From the NCBI GenBank assembly GCA_963575745.1, contig CAUYUJ010019887.1:104918-168917 (forward strand): DNA of 64,000 nucleotides. The letters are read 5' to 3'. The stretch is from Prorocentrum cordatum (Eukaryota; Sar; Dinophyceae; Prorocentrales; Prorocentraceae). Made by a program: the position numbers and the translations under genes. The first letter of the stretch is position 1, and each line of letters opens with the position of its first letter. The notes below the pieces were generated by a model. It was not told where the DNA came from. It did no database searches and saw nothing but the letters and a program-made list of their open reading frames with translations. Of the stretch, positions 1 through 12,050 are shown piece by piece.

Positions 1-24
1 TTTGTGTGTCCCAGGGCCCCTTCA
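1..24 (+). mobile_element. Family D element, right end only
   Basis: The first bases match the right end of family D (tttgtgtgtcccagggcccc then ttca), seen complete at 32594, 32989, 55206, 60822 and 63751. The left part lies outside the window. Confidence 0.7.
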
Positions 25-90
25 TTCATGCCGAGTAAGAAGTCATCATCACGCAGCCGACAACCATACGTGCTGTGTATAAACCGGTTC

Positions 91-415
91 TCAATCACCT
101 CCAGCCAATACGGAGGCCGTTCCCAGGCCGACAAGGAGGTCTGCACCATTGAAGCCTTTCTTGTCCCCCGCATGATGCAGCATGTTTTTGGTCCCGGGAA
201 GGTCGAAGAGAGCCTCCGGAGGAATCAATGACGGCCCAGAAGCGTACCAAGAGTGCCCCGAGGTGTCTCCAGAAGGCTCGAGGATGGCCCCATGAGAGCC
301 CAAGAAAGCCTGAGGTGGCCCCGAAAGGCTGCAAGAGAGTCCAAATGACGACCCCGCGAAGGTCCACATTGCCCCAGAACGGCCCCAAGGAGGACGTGCA
401 AAGTTGGGGAGAAAT
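91..415 (-). repeat. Inverted segment of the 'gccgtcttggggcc' repeat
   Basis: Read on the minus strand this stretch has the same TCTTGG/GGGCC-rich degenerate tandem structure as 15600-16915 and 59625-59900. Long open frames here are a by-product of the repeat, so no gene is called. From 416 to about 810 I recognise nothing. Confidence 0.5.
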
Positions 416-815
416 CTTCTTAAATGATATTGTCTTGTGCGCCGAGTAGAACACGTCCACCGCGCCGGCACCCATTATCGTTTGGCTTCCCCTCCTCGTT
501 GCGCCCTCTTTGTCCACTTCGCAGGATGCAGAACACCCGCGCGCCCGCTGCCACGGAGACCAACTCTGTACCCGCTGGCACTCCAGCGCGGGCGGCCTCC
601 ATGTTTGGGGGGGCCGCTCTTTGAGGAGCCCCTCGGCATCTTCTAGAATCGCATGGTTAGTGGCACTTTGCCGTAGCGCCGTAGCAGGGATGAGGCTGAC
701 TTTGGGAGCTCTCTGACAATGCGCTCCTTGATTGTTTGATGGTCCCCAGCGTATCGCAGGCGAAGAAGCACCCATTGTGACCGGCTCGTCGCCGAGCGCG
801 CGGCCGCCGACGACA

Positions 816-1756
816 GTGTTTGTGTGTGTGTTTGTGTGTGCTTGTGCTTGTGCTTGTGCTTGTGCTTGTGCTTGTGCTTGTGTGTGTGTGTTTGCGTCGT
901 GGTCCGTCGTACGCTGTGGTTCCGTGGTTTCCGCTGCGCCTCTCCTGCTCGACCTTGGGATGCGTCACTGTGGCTCACCACCTGGATGCGTCCTCGTGCG
1001 CTTCCCCGCCGTCATTTCCCCGCTCGTCCCCCCTCTCGGCGACCCCCCCCGAGGGATGCCCGCACAGCGTGGTTCCTTCTGCGTGTGAGCCCTGTGCCCC
1101 TCGCTCGAGCAACGTGAGCCCCGGCGGAAAACTACCGGTTCTTTCCCGACTCCGCCGCGACGCCAAAAGTGCGCATGCGTGTGTGAGTGTGCGTAAATGT
1201 GCGTGTGTGTGTGTAAATGCGTGCAGGTGTGTGTGTAAGTGTGGGTAAGTGAATGTTAGAGGGTGTAAGTGGGTGCAAGTGTGTGTATGAAAGAATGTGT
1301 AAGCGTGTGAGTGTGAGAGAGAGTATGCGTGTAAATGAGCGTAAGTGTGTGCGTAAATGTGTGTAGGTGTGTGTAAGTGTGGGCAAGTGTGGGTAAGTGT
1401 GTGTAAGGGGTGCGTGTAAGTGTGCGTAAGTGTTTGTAAGTGTGCTTAGGCGTGCGTAAGTATGTGTAAGTGCGTGCAAGTGGAAGCGTGTGTAGATATG
1501 TGTAAGTGTGAAGAAGTGGAAGTGCGTGGTCGTGTGTAAAGTGTGAGTGTGTGTAACGCGTGTCTATGTGTGTAGGTTTGCGCAAGTTTGCGTAAGCGTA
1601 TAAGGGTGTGGAAGTGTGTCTAAGTGTGCCGGAATGAATCGAAGTGTGCAATTGAGTAAGCGTGTGCACCTGTGTAAGTGTTCGTAGGCGCGCGTAAGTG
1701 TGTAAGCGTGTGTAATTGTGTATGTGTGTGTATTCGTTTTTGTGTGTTCTTGTCTT

Positions 1757-1790
<34 letters not shown>

Positions 1791-1870
1791 CGGTTGTATA
1801 CGCGGTTGTGCGTGGTTGTTGTTCTGTTTGTGTTTTTGTGTTTTGTGTTTATGTGTGTGTTGCGACGCGC
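816..1870. repeat. GT-rich microsatellite field (GTGTAAGTGTG units) with an AT run
   Basis: The block begins with GT and CTTGTG runs (816-890). After a unique patch it continues from about 1165 as a degenerate tandem of GTGTAAGT/GTGCGTAAGT units, interrupted by a TA dinucleotide run near 1757-1782. All open frames here are repeat translations (Thr-His or Cys-Val). Confidence 0.85.
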
Positions 1871-2065
1871 GGCGTCGAGAGTCCAGATTCCGCTCCCACC
1901 CTGAAGGGCGTTCGCGTCACTCGTCCGTGAACTCTGTGTGGCCATGGGTCATGGGCTCCTAAAGCTGCCAGGGTTGCAAGTCCAGAGGGGCTGCCCGTCC
2001 GCTCATCAGTTTCATCGCGCTCGTTTCCCCCATTTCCCCGCCTGCGGGTGATCCCTCTTGCCTCG

Positions 2066-2214
2066 GCACCGCTCGGACGCGTGCATCTTATTCGCGGCGA
2101 GGACCATAGAGGATCATCCTGGATCATGTACAATATATGTGCATATATGGGGAATGCAAAAAAACACGAAACTACCATAGAATGCACAGGGGAATGGACG
2201 TCCGAGCGATGGCA
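2066..2214. mobile_element. Family C inverted-repeat element, copy 1
   Basis: Family C runs from CACCGCTCGGACG to ACGTCCGAGCGATGG, so the ends are inverted repeats of about 14 bp. The conserved interior has a cggcgaggaccat...gaggatcatcctgg block and an aaaaaacacga block. Other copies start at 5762, 18999, 33508, 50643, 54328 (partial) and 59429. Confidence 0.7.
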
Positions 2215-2389
2215 GGGCGTGAGCCGAGCTGCGCCGTGCTGTGTGTAGGCCCCACCCTCCCCTCATCTCCCGCGGAGGCCGTACGGCACGCACAGCTGCG
2301 GCGGCAGCGCGGCGAGCCGCGCGGCCCCTGCCCCAGCTTTGGTTCCTGCAGCGGGGATGAGCGGGAGGAGGTGAACGTACGGCAGGTTC

Positions 2390-2965
2390 GCGTCGTGTCG
2401 ATTCGCCGCGACCCCGCCGCGGGCGTTGTTCGAGGTTGAACGCCCGCGGGCGGGGTCGCCAGCCGATCTTGTGCGGCGGGGTCGCCAGCCGATCTTGTGC
2501 GGCGGGGTCGCGGCGGTGGTGAGTTTTTTATTAATTTGTTTGCCGATCGGCGCGGGCTCCTCTCGCACCCCCCCCTCTCCCCCCCCCCCTGTGGAGTAGA
2601 TCTTGGCCGTTTTTGGCGCCTCGTTCGAGCAGGTGGGGTCACCCCCATAGGGCGCACGATCCCAAGCAGTCGCACTCAGCAGAGGTCCGGAGCCAGACCC
2701 CCCCCCCCCTCCCCCCTCCCTTCCGCCGATTGTCGAAACGACGAATAAAAAAACGGTCACGTGCACGTGCGCAGGTTCGCGTCGTGTCGACTCGCCGCGA
2801 CCCCGCCGCGGGCGTTCGAGGTTGAACGCCGCCAGTGGCCCAGGATCGGCCCTAGGTGGAGCGATCTGGCGATCGAGAAGCCGCCGATCGCTCGAGGTTG
2901 AACGATCCCGCGCGGTGTCAGGAACCAGCGCTGGGGTCGACACGGCGGGAACCTGCTGCAGGGAG
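2390..2965. repeat. Family E repeats, two copies (about 2390-2530 and 2770-2965)
   Basis: Both copies share a block with ggttcgcgtcgtgtcg, cgccgcgaccccgccg and gttgaacgcc; the second continues into gatctggcgatcg...gttgaacgatcccgcg. Related copies lie at 18640, 57170 and 57466. Strings such as gttgaacg recur within each copy. The interval between them is GC-rich with C-runs and no gene. From 2965 to 3400 the sequence is purine-rich and I see no gene. Confidence 0.6.
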
Positions 2966-3446
2966 GGAGGGAGTGGGGAGCAGCGGGTCGGCGGCGAGCG
3001 AGAGGGGGGGGAAGTGAGAAGGAGAGGGCATTCTCAGAAAGAGGCGGGGCTTCTCAGAAGGCCCCCCCTCCAGCCTGCTGAGAGGTTGCCTGTGTCTTCG
3101 GGGGAGGCCTCGAGGACTTCTTCAGGAGGCCGGGGGACTGCCGAGCCTTCCGAGAAGGCCCGCCCCTTCTCGCTTCCCCCTCTGGGCTCGCCGCCGGTCT
3201 TGCACGGGGGACGACGATGGGGAGGAGGTGCACGTAGGGAGGGAGGGAGCGGGGAGCAGACGGGGGGGGGAGGGGCGGGGGTCAGTAGTGTTGCGGGGTA
3301 CACGGGAGCCGCCGGTGACGTTGCGGGGAAGGGGGAGGGAAAGGAGAAATGGGACGAGGAGCAGGAGAAGCATGGAGGAGGAAGAGGAGCAGCAGCGGTA
3401 AGAGTCAGTTCGGTAAAGTTTTCCTCAGAGCCGACGCTGAAAATTT

Positions 3447-3560
3447 AGAACCCATCCAGCGGCTTGGAGCCCATCCAGCTGATTTTCGAGTCCGCTCTAG
3501 AAACCATCCGGCGGAGTAGAGCCCATCCAGCTGATTTCCGAGTCCATCCGGAGCGTTGAC
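3447..3560. repeat. Degenerate tandem of a 'gagcccatccagctgattt' unit
   Basis: cccatccagc recurs three times, alternating with variants of gattttcgagtcc and gcggagtagag, which gives a short degenerate minisatellite. No gene is seen from here to 3730. Confidence 0.55.
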
Positions 3561-3737
3561 GAAACATAATGCGATGTCGAAGCGTTGGCCCCAGCTGTGG
3601 TCCTCGCCTTGACCTCCGCCACCGCCGCACTCTTGCCCTATGCACACGCACAGGGAGAGACACAGCCAGCCAGAGCAAGAGACTAAGACAGACTGACTGA
3701 CTGACAGAGAGGCAGGGACCGCCCATGCATGCTGTCT

Positions 3738-4024
<287 letters not shown>

Positions 4025-4185
4025 CATCCTCCCCCCCCTCCTCCGTGAGGTCCCCTTGCCTCCTGGAGGTCGCCTTGTCGAGCTGTCACGAGGACGCTTC
4101 CACCTCGCCCCCTGTTGTTGCCTGCTGGCCCGCCTTTGCCCTCTCGTTCATGGCAGAGAGGCAGGGACAGAGAAAGAGGGAGAGA

Positions 4186-4335
4186 TACAGTGGAGACCCA
4201 TGCCAAGAAACACCCTGCCTGCCTCCTGCTATGGAAAGCGCGACGCTCCCACACCAAAAGTCAATTGGCGCCCCTGGGTCTCAGGGTTGGGTTTCTTGTG
4301 GAAGGTTTCTGGTAGTCGTTCTCGTACCGTAGATA
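4186..4335 (+). mobile_element. Family F element, copy 1 (degraded right end)
   Basis: It starts tacagtggagacccatgcc-aagaaacaccc and ends with the family's tctcagggttgggtttcttg block, as in copies at 13763 and 35745. The right inverted terminus is weak (gtaccgtag). Confidence 0.55.
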
Positions 4336-4336
4336 C

Positions 4337-4371
<35 letters not shown>

Positions 4372-4390
4372 GAGAGAGAGAGAGAGATCC
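4337..4390. repeat. (AT)n then (AG)n microsatellite
   Basis: An atat run is followed directly by an agag run. Similar AT runs occur at 1757 and 36107. Confidence 0.95.
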
Positions 4391-4566
4391 CAGTCACAGA
4401 TGCATCCCTGGAGCTGTTGCCCAGGGCAGCCCGCCTGGAGCAGCGCGAGCAGCGCGGCCAACGGACGCTGCCCCGGGGCAGGCTCTGGCCGAAGATAATC
4501 CGCCGAACGTTTCCAGCGCCGCGGCGACGAGGGCGACCCCCGGAGGCCCAGAGAGCTCTCCAGGAG

Positions 4567-4768
4567 GGCTCCTCCCCCTCCTCCTCCTCCTCCTCCTCCT
4601 CCTCCTCCTCCTCCTCCTCCTCCTCCTCCTCCTCCTCCTCCCTCCTCCTCCTCCCCTCCTCCTCCTCCTCCTCCTCCTCCTCCTCCTCCTCCTCCTCCTC
4701 CTCCTCCTCCCCTCCTCCTCCTCCTCTCCTCCTCCTCCCTCCTCCTCCTCCTCCTCCTCCCCCCCCCA
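4567..4768. repeat. (CCT)n microsatellite
   Basis: About 200 bp of nearly pure CCT. CCT/AGG tracts of 50-400 bp recur throughout the window and produce poly-Ser, poly-Pro, poly-Leu, poly-Glu or poly-Gly frames in all six readings. Confidence 0.97.
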
Positions 4769-4772
4769 AGCA

Positions 4773-5000
4773 GTGACGAGGCGTCCTGACTTTCCTGTAG
4801 GCCCACCAGAGAATGATCTAAGAACCTCTGGTTTGCACGAGGTGTTCTTTGAACGCTTCTGGCGGAGACCGTTTTGCGTTAGCACACCGGCTTCAGGTTT
4901 TAAGAATTTGGTTATTGTTATTCGATCATTTTGTTGGTTCCACGAGCATTTCGTGGTAGGCTTATAGGAATGCCAGAACGGTCGGTCCTGGCTCCATGTT
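4773..5000. mobile_element. Family S element, copy 1
   Basis: About 220 bp shared with 21281-21512 and 33155-33392: left end gcagtgacgaggcgtcctg, interior ggcccaccagagaatg...ctaagaacc...ttctttgaacg, right end aggaatgccagaacggtcgg. Copies two and three have related inverted ends (GAGCAG / CTGCTC). From 5000 to 5600 I see no gene. Confidence 0.6.
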
Positions 5001-5599
5001 TCACCAGTCGGCGACACCCGATCTTGTCTGCGTTTGGCGGTTGTTCTTAGCGGCTGGTCAGGATCCTTCTCCCCTGACTGCTCACGCGACTGGTAGAAAC
5101 AGATCGAATACGCACTGGCCCTGACCCAGACCCCCCTCTTTCCCCCACCTTTCGGCCAAACGTCGAAACAACACGAACTGTCTGGGAGATTGCTCCGTTG
5201 CTGGGCCAACTGAACTGTCAAAGGGCATAATCCGAAGGTGCGAACAATGTGTCGAACTGAATGTGTCAAGCTGAATTACCTGCACACGTCGGCTGGCGAA
5301 GTCACACAGAGTTGCCCCTACAGTCAAGACGTTGAAATAAAGACCGCTTTGGGTTCGGAAGGGGCTCGCTATTCCTTCGGTCATCCCGTGGTTGTTCATC
5401 GAGCCCTCCTTTTGCACCTAGGCGCTGCCGGCGCCAAGAAGAAGCGTCTTTCCTTTCGAGCGTTCCCTATTCCAGCAACCCTTGTGCGATCCTCGATCCT
5501 GTTGTTTCCCCTCCGTTCTGAGCCTGCCCCCCCCCACCGCGGAAGACCCCGGAGGCCCCCCCAGCAGGCCACGTGGAGGTTTTGGAGGCCCAAGGAGAA

Positions 5600-5765
5600 A
5601 CACAGGCGTCCAATGGCCACGACCGTCCATGCTCGACACACCTCGGCCCCCCTGCCTCGAGCCCCCCCCCGCCACCCTCCGCCGTCGTCGTCGTCGTCCA
5701 ACGGCCACGACCGCCCATCTTCGACACACGTCGGCCCCCATGCCTCGAGCCCCTCCCCCCTTGGC
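5600..5765. repeat. Tandem duplication, about 85-bp unit
   Basis: ggccacgaccgtccatgctc and the following tcgacacacctcgg...ctcgagcccc occur twice in a row (about 5612 and 5700) with a few substitutions. Open frames on both strands are explained by the duplication. Confidence 0.65.
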
Positions 5766-5891
5766 TTTGCTCGGACGTGTGCGCTTTTTCCTCGGCGAAG
5801 GCCATCGAGGCGCATCGTGGAGCGTCCGGCGACAGACACGCACGCGCGACGTCGAGCAGCGCGCGCACGGCATGGACGTCCGGGCGATGGC
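5762..5891. mobile_element. Family C inverted-repeat element, copy 2
   Basis: It runs from GCTCGGACGTGTGCGC to GGACGTCCGGGCGATGG. The interior keeps ctcggcgaaggcc and gaggcgcatcgtgg. The right end has one mismatch (CGGGCG) to the inverted-repeat consensus. Confidence 0.65.
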
Positions 5892-6082
5892 GAGCCCCCC
5901 GCCGCCCCTCGCTCGATTGGGGGATCGACTGCGGAATTGATGTACCCCAAAATTGATCTCCACGTCGACTCCTCCACCAAAACACGTCAACCGCTCGCAG
6001 AGCTGCGAAAAGTCTGCGCGCTGCCTGTGGATTCGACCAGAAAAATGAATTCTGGGGCAAACCAATCCTGTAGTCGATCCCC

Positions 6083-6429
6083 TAGGAGGAGGAGGAGGAG
6101 GAGGAGGAGGAGGAGGAGGAGGAGGAGGAGCCCCTCGCCGCCGTCCTCGCCGCCCTCAGCCCCCGCCGGCGCCGCACCTCGGCTCCGGCGCGGAGCAGCT
6201 GCCCCGGGAGGCCGCCGGCCCCGCCGAGCGGCCGCCGCAGGCCCTCGACCGGTCGGCGGGGCGAGCCGCCGCTGCCCTGTCGCAGGCACCCGCGGCGCGC
6301 GCCCGCGCCCGCGCCGCGCGCGCCTCTCCTCCTCCTCCTCCTCCTCCTCCTCCTCCTCCTCCTCCTCCTCCTCCTCCTCCTCCTCCTCCTCCTCCTCCTC
6401 CTCCTCCTCCTCCTCCTCCTCCTCCTCCA
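6083..6429. other. AGG tract, GC-rich exon-like island, CCT tract
   Basis: An (AGG)n tract (6083-6131) and a (CCT)n tract (6328-6429) bracket a very GC-rich island (about 6135-6325). One plus frame of the island reads LGSGAEQLPREAAG and onward with strong third-position GC, which resembles dinoflagellate coding sequence. I do not recognise a family; it could be a fragment of an exon. Confidence 0.3.
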
Positions 6430-7372
<943 letters not shown>

Positions 7373-7689
7373 CTCCCCCTCCCCCTCCTCCTCCTCCTCC
7401 TCTTCCTCCTCCTCCTCCAGCCACAGCCACGACCACGATCACGACGGTCAAGGAGGCGGAGGAAGAGGAGGGGGAGAAGGAGGAGGGGGCTGCGAGGGGT
7501 GCAGATGGGGAGGGCGGGGAGTAGGGGAGCGGAAATCCACGAGGGTGCTCCGCTGGGAGCCTCTGCCGGGGGCGCGCAGCTCTGAGGGCGGGGCGGGATA
7601 GGGGAGGGCAGAGGCTGAGAGGCGAGAGATTGGAGGGGAGGGGATCGGAGGGGAGGAAAACCAGCCCGGACCCGACAATTGGCGTTTAC
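7373..7689. other. CCT tract and purine-rich sequence without a gene
   Basis: A short CCT run is followed by G/A-rich sequence. No recognisable coding or RNA feature. Confidence 0.6.
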
Positions 7690-7800
7690 TGCTCGGCTTT
7701 GGGAGTTTGCTAGAGAGCCCTGCCTTGTTCGATTCCTTTAGGGGGGGGCCTTTGGTAAACGACTTCGCGAGTCGGGGTAATTACTATGGGAGTGGATTTT
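7690..7800. repeat. Family W repeat, copy 1 (copy 2 at 9050-9175)
   Basis: Both copies share ccctgccttgttcgattcctt, aaacgacttcgcg.tcgggg and tatgggagtgg-type blocks in order. Sequence from 7800 to 8890 contains GC-rich mixed sequence; part of it (about 8230-8330) resembles 34515-34610. I call no gene. Confidence 0.5.
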
Positions 7801-8890
7801 TCGCCCTGAAGACGAGGCAGCCGTGTTTCCCACCGCCCCGGCACGCTCTGCGATTCCGCGGGCGGGTTTGGACAGAGTTGGAGTGGGCGTATCGTGGGCG
7901 CGGCGCACCCCCCGCATCCTCAGGAGGGCCAGCCCGCCCCGTCAGGGGCACCGAAAGGAGGGGGCCTTGGTTCAAGCGGAAGAGCATCGCCTCCTGATGC
8001 CCCGGTCATCGCCGAGCGGGGCTCGGGTGCTCGGCCCTGCCAGGGATCGCGCGAGCTGCTTCCAGTGTGCCGTTGGATGTACCGTCGAGTCCAGGCCGAC
8101 GTTTCTTTCCCAAGGCCCGTCCCCCCCAGTCTGCTCCCACTACCCATCTGTCGTTGAAAGTACGTAGTGTTGGAGTCCCAGGTTCCAATCTAATTACTCT
8201 AAGCTCCTGCCTGCTTCATTGATCGAGTGGCTTCCCCTCTTCCCTCCTCTTCAGGGGGCGGGCGGAGACCCAATCTACTTCCAACGTCTTCCTACTTTAT
8301 GTTTCTACCTACTTCTTCCGACCGATGCGTAGTCCTTCTTCACGAGGCCTCGGAATGAGCAAAAGGCTCAGTTCCCCGAAAGGAAAAGCCTCGAATCTCG
8401 GCTTCCCCGCTCCTTCCCCTCCCAGACATCCAGCGGTTCGATTTCGTTCGCGACATGGGCCCCTGGACCTCTCGATACTCTGTCGGCGGTGCAGCTCGAG
8501 TCGCCCCCTCCTGCACGCGAGCGCTGCTGATCACCCTCGCACGCCATTTGCACAGAGGTTACCGGTGGTCGAGCTCCGAGACACAGCAGCCGTTCCCAGA
8601 CGTGCATGTAGTCTTTTGTTTTGCCGGTGCGGTGCGCCGTTCAGGCGCGGCTCTTGAGTGAGTGGTTGTCCTTGGGCCCGAAATCGTCTTCTCGAGGCCC
8701 CTCAAGTTTGGCAAACGTGCCGTCTCGATGTGTGCTGGCCCGCAGTTCTGTGTTCGCGGGCAAAGAGAACGAAGCCAAAGCGACCCCCGACCTGACCAGG
8801 GGTGCGCTCTGGCCAGGATCTCCGGGCGGATCCAGCCGCGGCCACGGGGGCGCCCAGGGTCAAGGGAGGAAAGGCCCCCTGGACGCTATA

Positions 8891-9049
8891 GTCGGGCACG
8901 TCCCTCTTACAGGAGGAATATTCAAAAATACATTTGTTTTTAAAAGTCTGGAGACGATTTTCGATTACTTTTTGAGTATTTGAGGGCATTTTTGAGTATG
9001 TCTTATTTTTCGTCCAGAATCCGCCTGTAGGGGGACATGCCCGACCTAA
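8891..9049. mobile_element. Family A inverted-repeat element, copy 1
   Basis: It opens gtcgggcacgtccctcttac and closes gtagggggacatgcccgacctaa, the family A inverted ends. The interior is AT-rich with agtctggagac. No clear target duplication remains. Confidence 0.75.
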
Positions 9050-9423
9050 TGATAACTTGCGTTTGCTGGACGGCCCTGGGCGTTCACGAAACTGCCTCGC
9101 CCTGTTCGATTCCTTCCATACATGTAGGTGCGTTTACGAAACGGCTTCGCGCATCGGGGTGATGATATGGGGGTGGATGTTCTGCTCTCTAACTGAGGGG
9201 TCCCGAGAGCGCCCCGGGAAGTCCAGACACGCGTGGGCGAAAAGACGGATCCGCATCCACGGCCACGGCCTCGCGGGATGGGCCCTGGGCCGCGACCCCG
9301 CAGATGCGGAGCGTTTTCTGTCGCGGATGCCCCCGCGCGAAGCCAGGGCTCGTTTCGATTTCTCCGACTCGATGCGATTCGATTTCGGATTCCGATTCCC
9401 ATTCGATTCGAGTTGGGATTCAG

Positions 9424-9548
9424 GAAAATCATTGCGGCCGCCAAGCCCTCGTATGTGCAGACAGATGGCCGGCGCCCTCGCGCCAGCAAGGGGCTTGAGG
9501 GAAGCGCTGCCTGGCTGGGATCCTCTGGATCTCAATCCGAGACTCCCA
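9424..9548. repeat. 125-bp direct repeat, copy 1 (copy 2 at 10475-10599)
   Basis: The segment starting gaaaatcattgcggccgcca and ending atccgagactccca is repeated at 10475-10599 with a handful of substitutions. Copy 2 abuts the 869-bp repeat directly. Confidence 0.9.
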
Positions 9549-9605
9549 GCCAGGACAGGGCACCGGCGAAAGCCGCGAGGGTGGTATGCGGGTGGGCCAG
9601 AGACG

Positions 9606-10474
9606 GCGCGCAGGCGCGGTGAGAAACAGCCCTTAGGGCTTGGGTTTGTCCGCGACAAGACACGACCCTGGGTTTGCCCGCGAAAAGGCAGGGACCCATG
9701 CCAGAGGCCCCCAAGTCGGCGGGCTTAGCCGCCAGGGGCCTCCAAGTCGGTAGGCGTGGCAAGCCAGAGGTCCCCAAGTCGGCGGACATGGCTGAGGATG
9801 CCCTCTCGGCGGGCCAGGGTGGCGACGAGCGTGGGCACGCCAGACAGAGCGCTCCCGCCAGAGAGCATCACGCTCTTGAAGCAGCACTTGTCCGCGAGAA
9901 AGCAGGAAGCCTAGGTTTGCCCGCGAAAAGGCAAAGGCCCGAAGGGGAACAGCCCTTAGGGCTTGGGTTTGTCCGCGAGAAGACAGGGACCCTGGGTCTG
10001 CCCGCGAAAAGGCAGGGACCCATGGCAGAGGCCCCCAAGTCGGCGGGCTTGGCGCCAGAGGCCTCCAAGTCGGTAGGCGTGGCAAGCCAGAGGTCCCCAA
10101 GTCGGCGGACATGGCTGTGCAAGAGCGGCAGGACGACACTCCCAGCGGTCAAGGCGACGAGGAGCGGCAAGAATCGACTAGCTTTCGACGCTGCTTCCTC
10201 CAGGAAGCTCAAGCGACGAGGACAACGGACACGCCTAGGCGACGAGGAACGCGGGCTGCGGCGACGAGGAGCGCGGGCAAGCCTCGAGAAACCCCACACC
10301 AGCAGAGCCACGCCCAGGAGCTCACTTCCGCCGTTCCACGGAATCGCCGGCTTGCCGAGGACGACTAGCCCGCGAGGCAGGCGAAGAGGCATAGAGGCGA
10401 AGAAGCAAGGAGAAAACAATGCGAGGGCTTGCTCCTGATGATTTTCCTGTGACGGAAACAAGTTTACGCGCCAT
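9606..10474. repeat. 869-bp direct repeat, copy 1
   Basis: Starts gcgcgcaggcgcggtgagaa and ends aagtttacgcgccat. It is repeated at 12051-12919 at the same length with only scattered substitutions. Inside the unit, a block of about 165 bp (gcccttagggcttgggtttg to ccccaagtcggcggacatgg) occurs twice, near 9630 and 9950. Open frames exist on both strands but copy the repeat structure; no domain is seen. Confidence 0.93.
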
Positions 10475-10599
10475 GAAAATCATTGCGGCCGCCAAGCCTT
10501 CGCATGCGCAGACAAATGGCCGGCGCCTTCGCGCCAGCAAGGGGCTTGAGGGAAGCGCTGCCTGGCTGGGATCTTCTGGATCTCAATCCGAGACTCCCA
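10475..10599. repeat. 125-bp direct repeat, copy 2
   Basis: Near-identical to 9424-9548 and directly adjacent to the end of the first 869-bp repeat. Confidence 0.9.
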
Positions 10600-10849
10600 A
10601 TGCACCAGAAGACGCCAGACAGCGCAGCAGCTTGCGATGCAATCGTGAATATTCGTCACCCAACGCAGCATCAACGCTGCCAGCTGCTCACTGATGCGTG
10701 AGCTTCTGCATCCCGCCGCCAATGTGCGCGGTGAACAATTTCCCCCGCGGCCAATGTGCACTGATAACGTTCCTGCGCGCTGGCGCAGCCATGCCTGTCT
10801 TGTCCTCAGCGGCTCGTTTGCGCTCTGCATGCGCGACCGCTCGCGCTTC

Positions 10850-11690
10850 TCAGCGTGTGTGCGCGTCTGCGCACCACTGCGCGACTTCGTCTGTTGCGGC
10901 GCGCTGCAAGACGCGCATCTTTGCGCGTCTGCGCTCCTGTAGACTTATTGCGCGCCTTTGGACATATGCGCGCATCCGCGCGCTTGCGCGCGCTTCTGAA
11001 CTTGCGCGCGCCCCCTGTGCGCACGTGCACTTCGGCACGCCGCTGCGCGTTCCCGCGCGCCTCTGCACTCCGCGCGCCTCTGCGCGCTTGCGCGCGTTTC
11101 GGCGTCTCCGTGCGCCCGTGTGCGCTACTGCCCACTTCTTCGAGCATCGCGAGTCTTCGCACCTGTGCGCACGTCCGCGCGACACTCTGCGCCCCTTACC
11201 TATGAGCGCGAATATCTGCGCACCTCGGCACGCTGTTCCACGCTCGCGCGCGTCTCTGCGCGTCCGTGCGCACTGCGTGCTGCTGCGCGCTCCGTGGACG
11301 ATTCTGCGCGCCTCTTGCGCATGTGCGCTCCGCTGCCGCCTCTGCGATGTCTCTGCGCTCGCGCGTTTCCGCGCGCCGCTGCTTGCATGTGCGCGTCTGC
11401 GCGACGCTGCGTGTCCCTGCGCGTCAGCGCGTTCCGCGCGCCGCTGCGCAATTGTGGTCCTTCTGTGCGCTTTGCGCGCGCGCACTTGCGCGACCCGGCA
11501 GGTCTGCGCACCGGTGCGCGTCTGCGCGCCCCCGCGGGCCTGCGCGCTTCTGCGCCCGATCCCGCCTGTACGCTTGTTCTGCGCACTTCCGGTGTTTTTG
11601 CGCGCTCCTGTGCGCCCGTGCACCTCTGCATGCTCCCGCGCACCTCTGCACGCTGCGCGCTTCTGCGCGTCTCTGCGCGTCTTTGAGAAT
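10850..11690. repeat. GCGC-rich degenerate low-complexity tract
   Basis: The tract consists of short tgcgcgcctctgcgcgc-like units in shifting registers. All frames stay open for long stretches (up to about 450 codons) and encode Arg/Ala/Cys-rich translations, so these are composition artefacts rather than genes. Confidence 0.8.
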
Positions 11691-12050
11691 GCTAATCTGG
11701 GCGCCCCGCGCCGCAGAACGCACGAAACTGCGGAACGCGCGCAAACTGCAATTTTGGGCGCCCTTGCGCCGAGAGGCGCGGAACCGCGCGCAGAATTCCA
11801 ATCTGAGCGCGCCGCGCCCCGCATCGCACGCAATTGCGGAATCGCGTCCAATCGCAATTCTGGGCGCGCCAGCGCCGCCGAGCGCGGAATTGCGCTCCAA
11901 ATACTTATCTATGTGGGCGCCTCGCGCTGGAGACCTGCACGACGGGCGCTCCGCGCCGCAGAATGCAAGAAACTGCGAAATGGCGCGCGAACTGCGATTT
12001 CGGGCGCACCTGCGCCGCGAAGGCACGAAAACTGCACTCATTGATGCCAG
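11690..12050. repeat. Degenerate tandem of about 70-bp GC-palindromic units
   Basis: Units with gcgccccgcgccgcagaacg, cacgaaactgcggaacg and gcaattttgggcgc recur about five times with drift. They differ from the preceding GCGC tract but end exactly where the second 869-bp repeat begins. Confidence 0.6.

Noticed and set aside
4337-4366. TATA-type promoter
   Set aside because: It is a plain AT dinucleotide run. Dinoflagellate promoters generally lack TATA boxes and no gene follows.
7960-8010. tRNA-like B-box word (ggttcaagc)
   Set aside because: No matching A box or cloverleaf arms around it.
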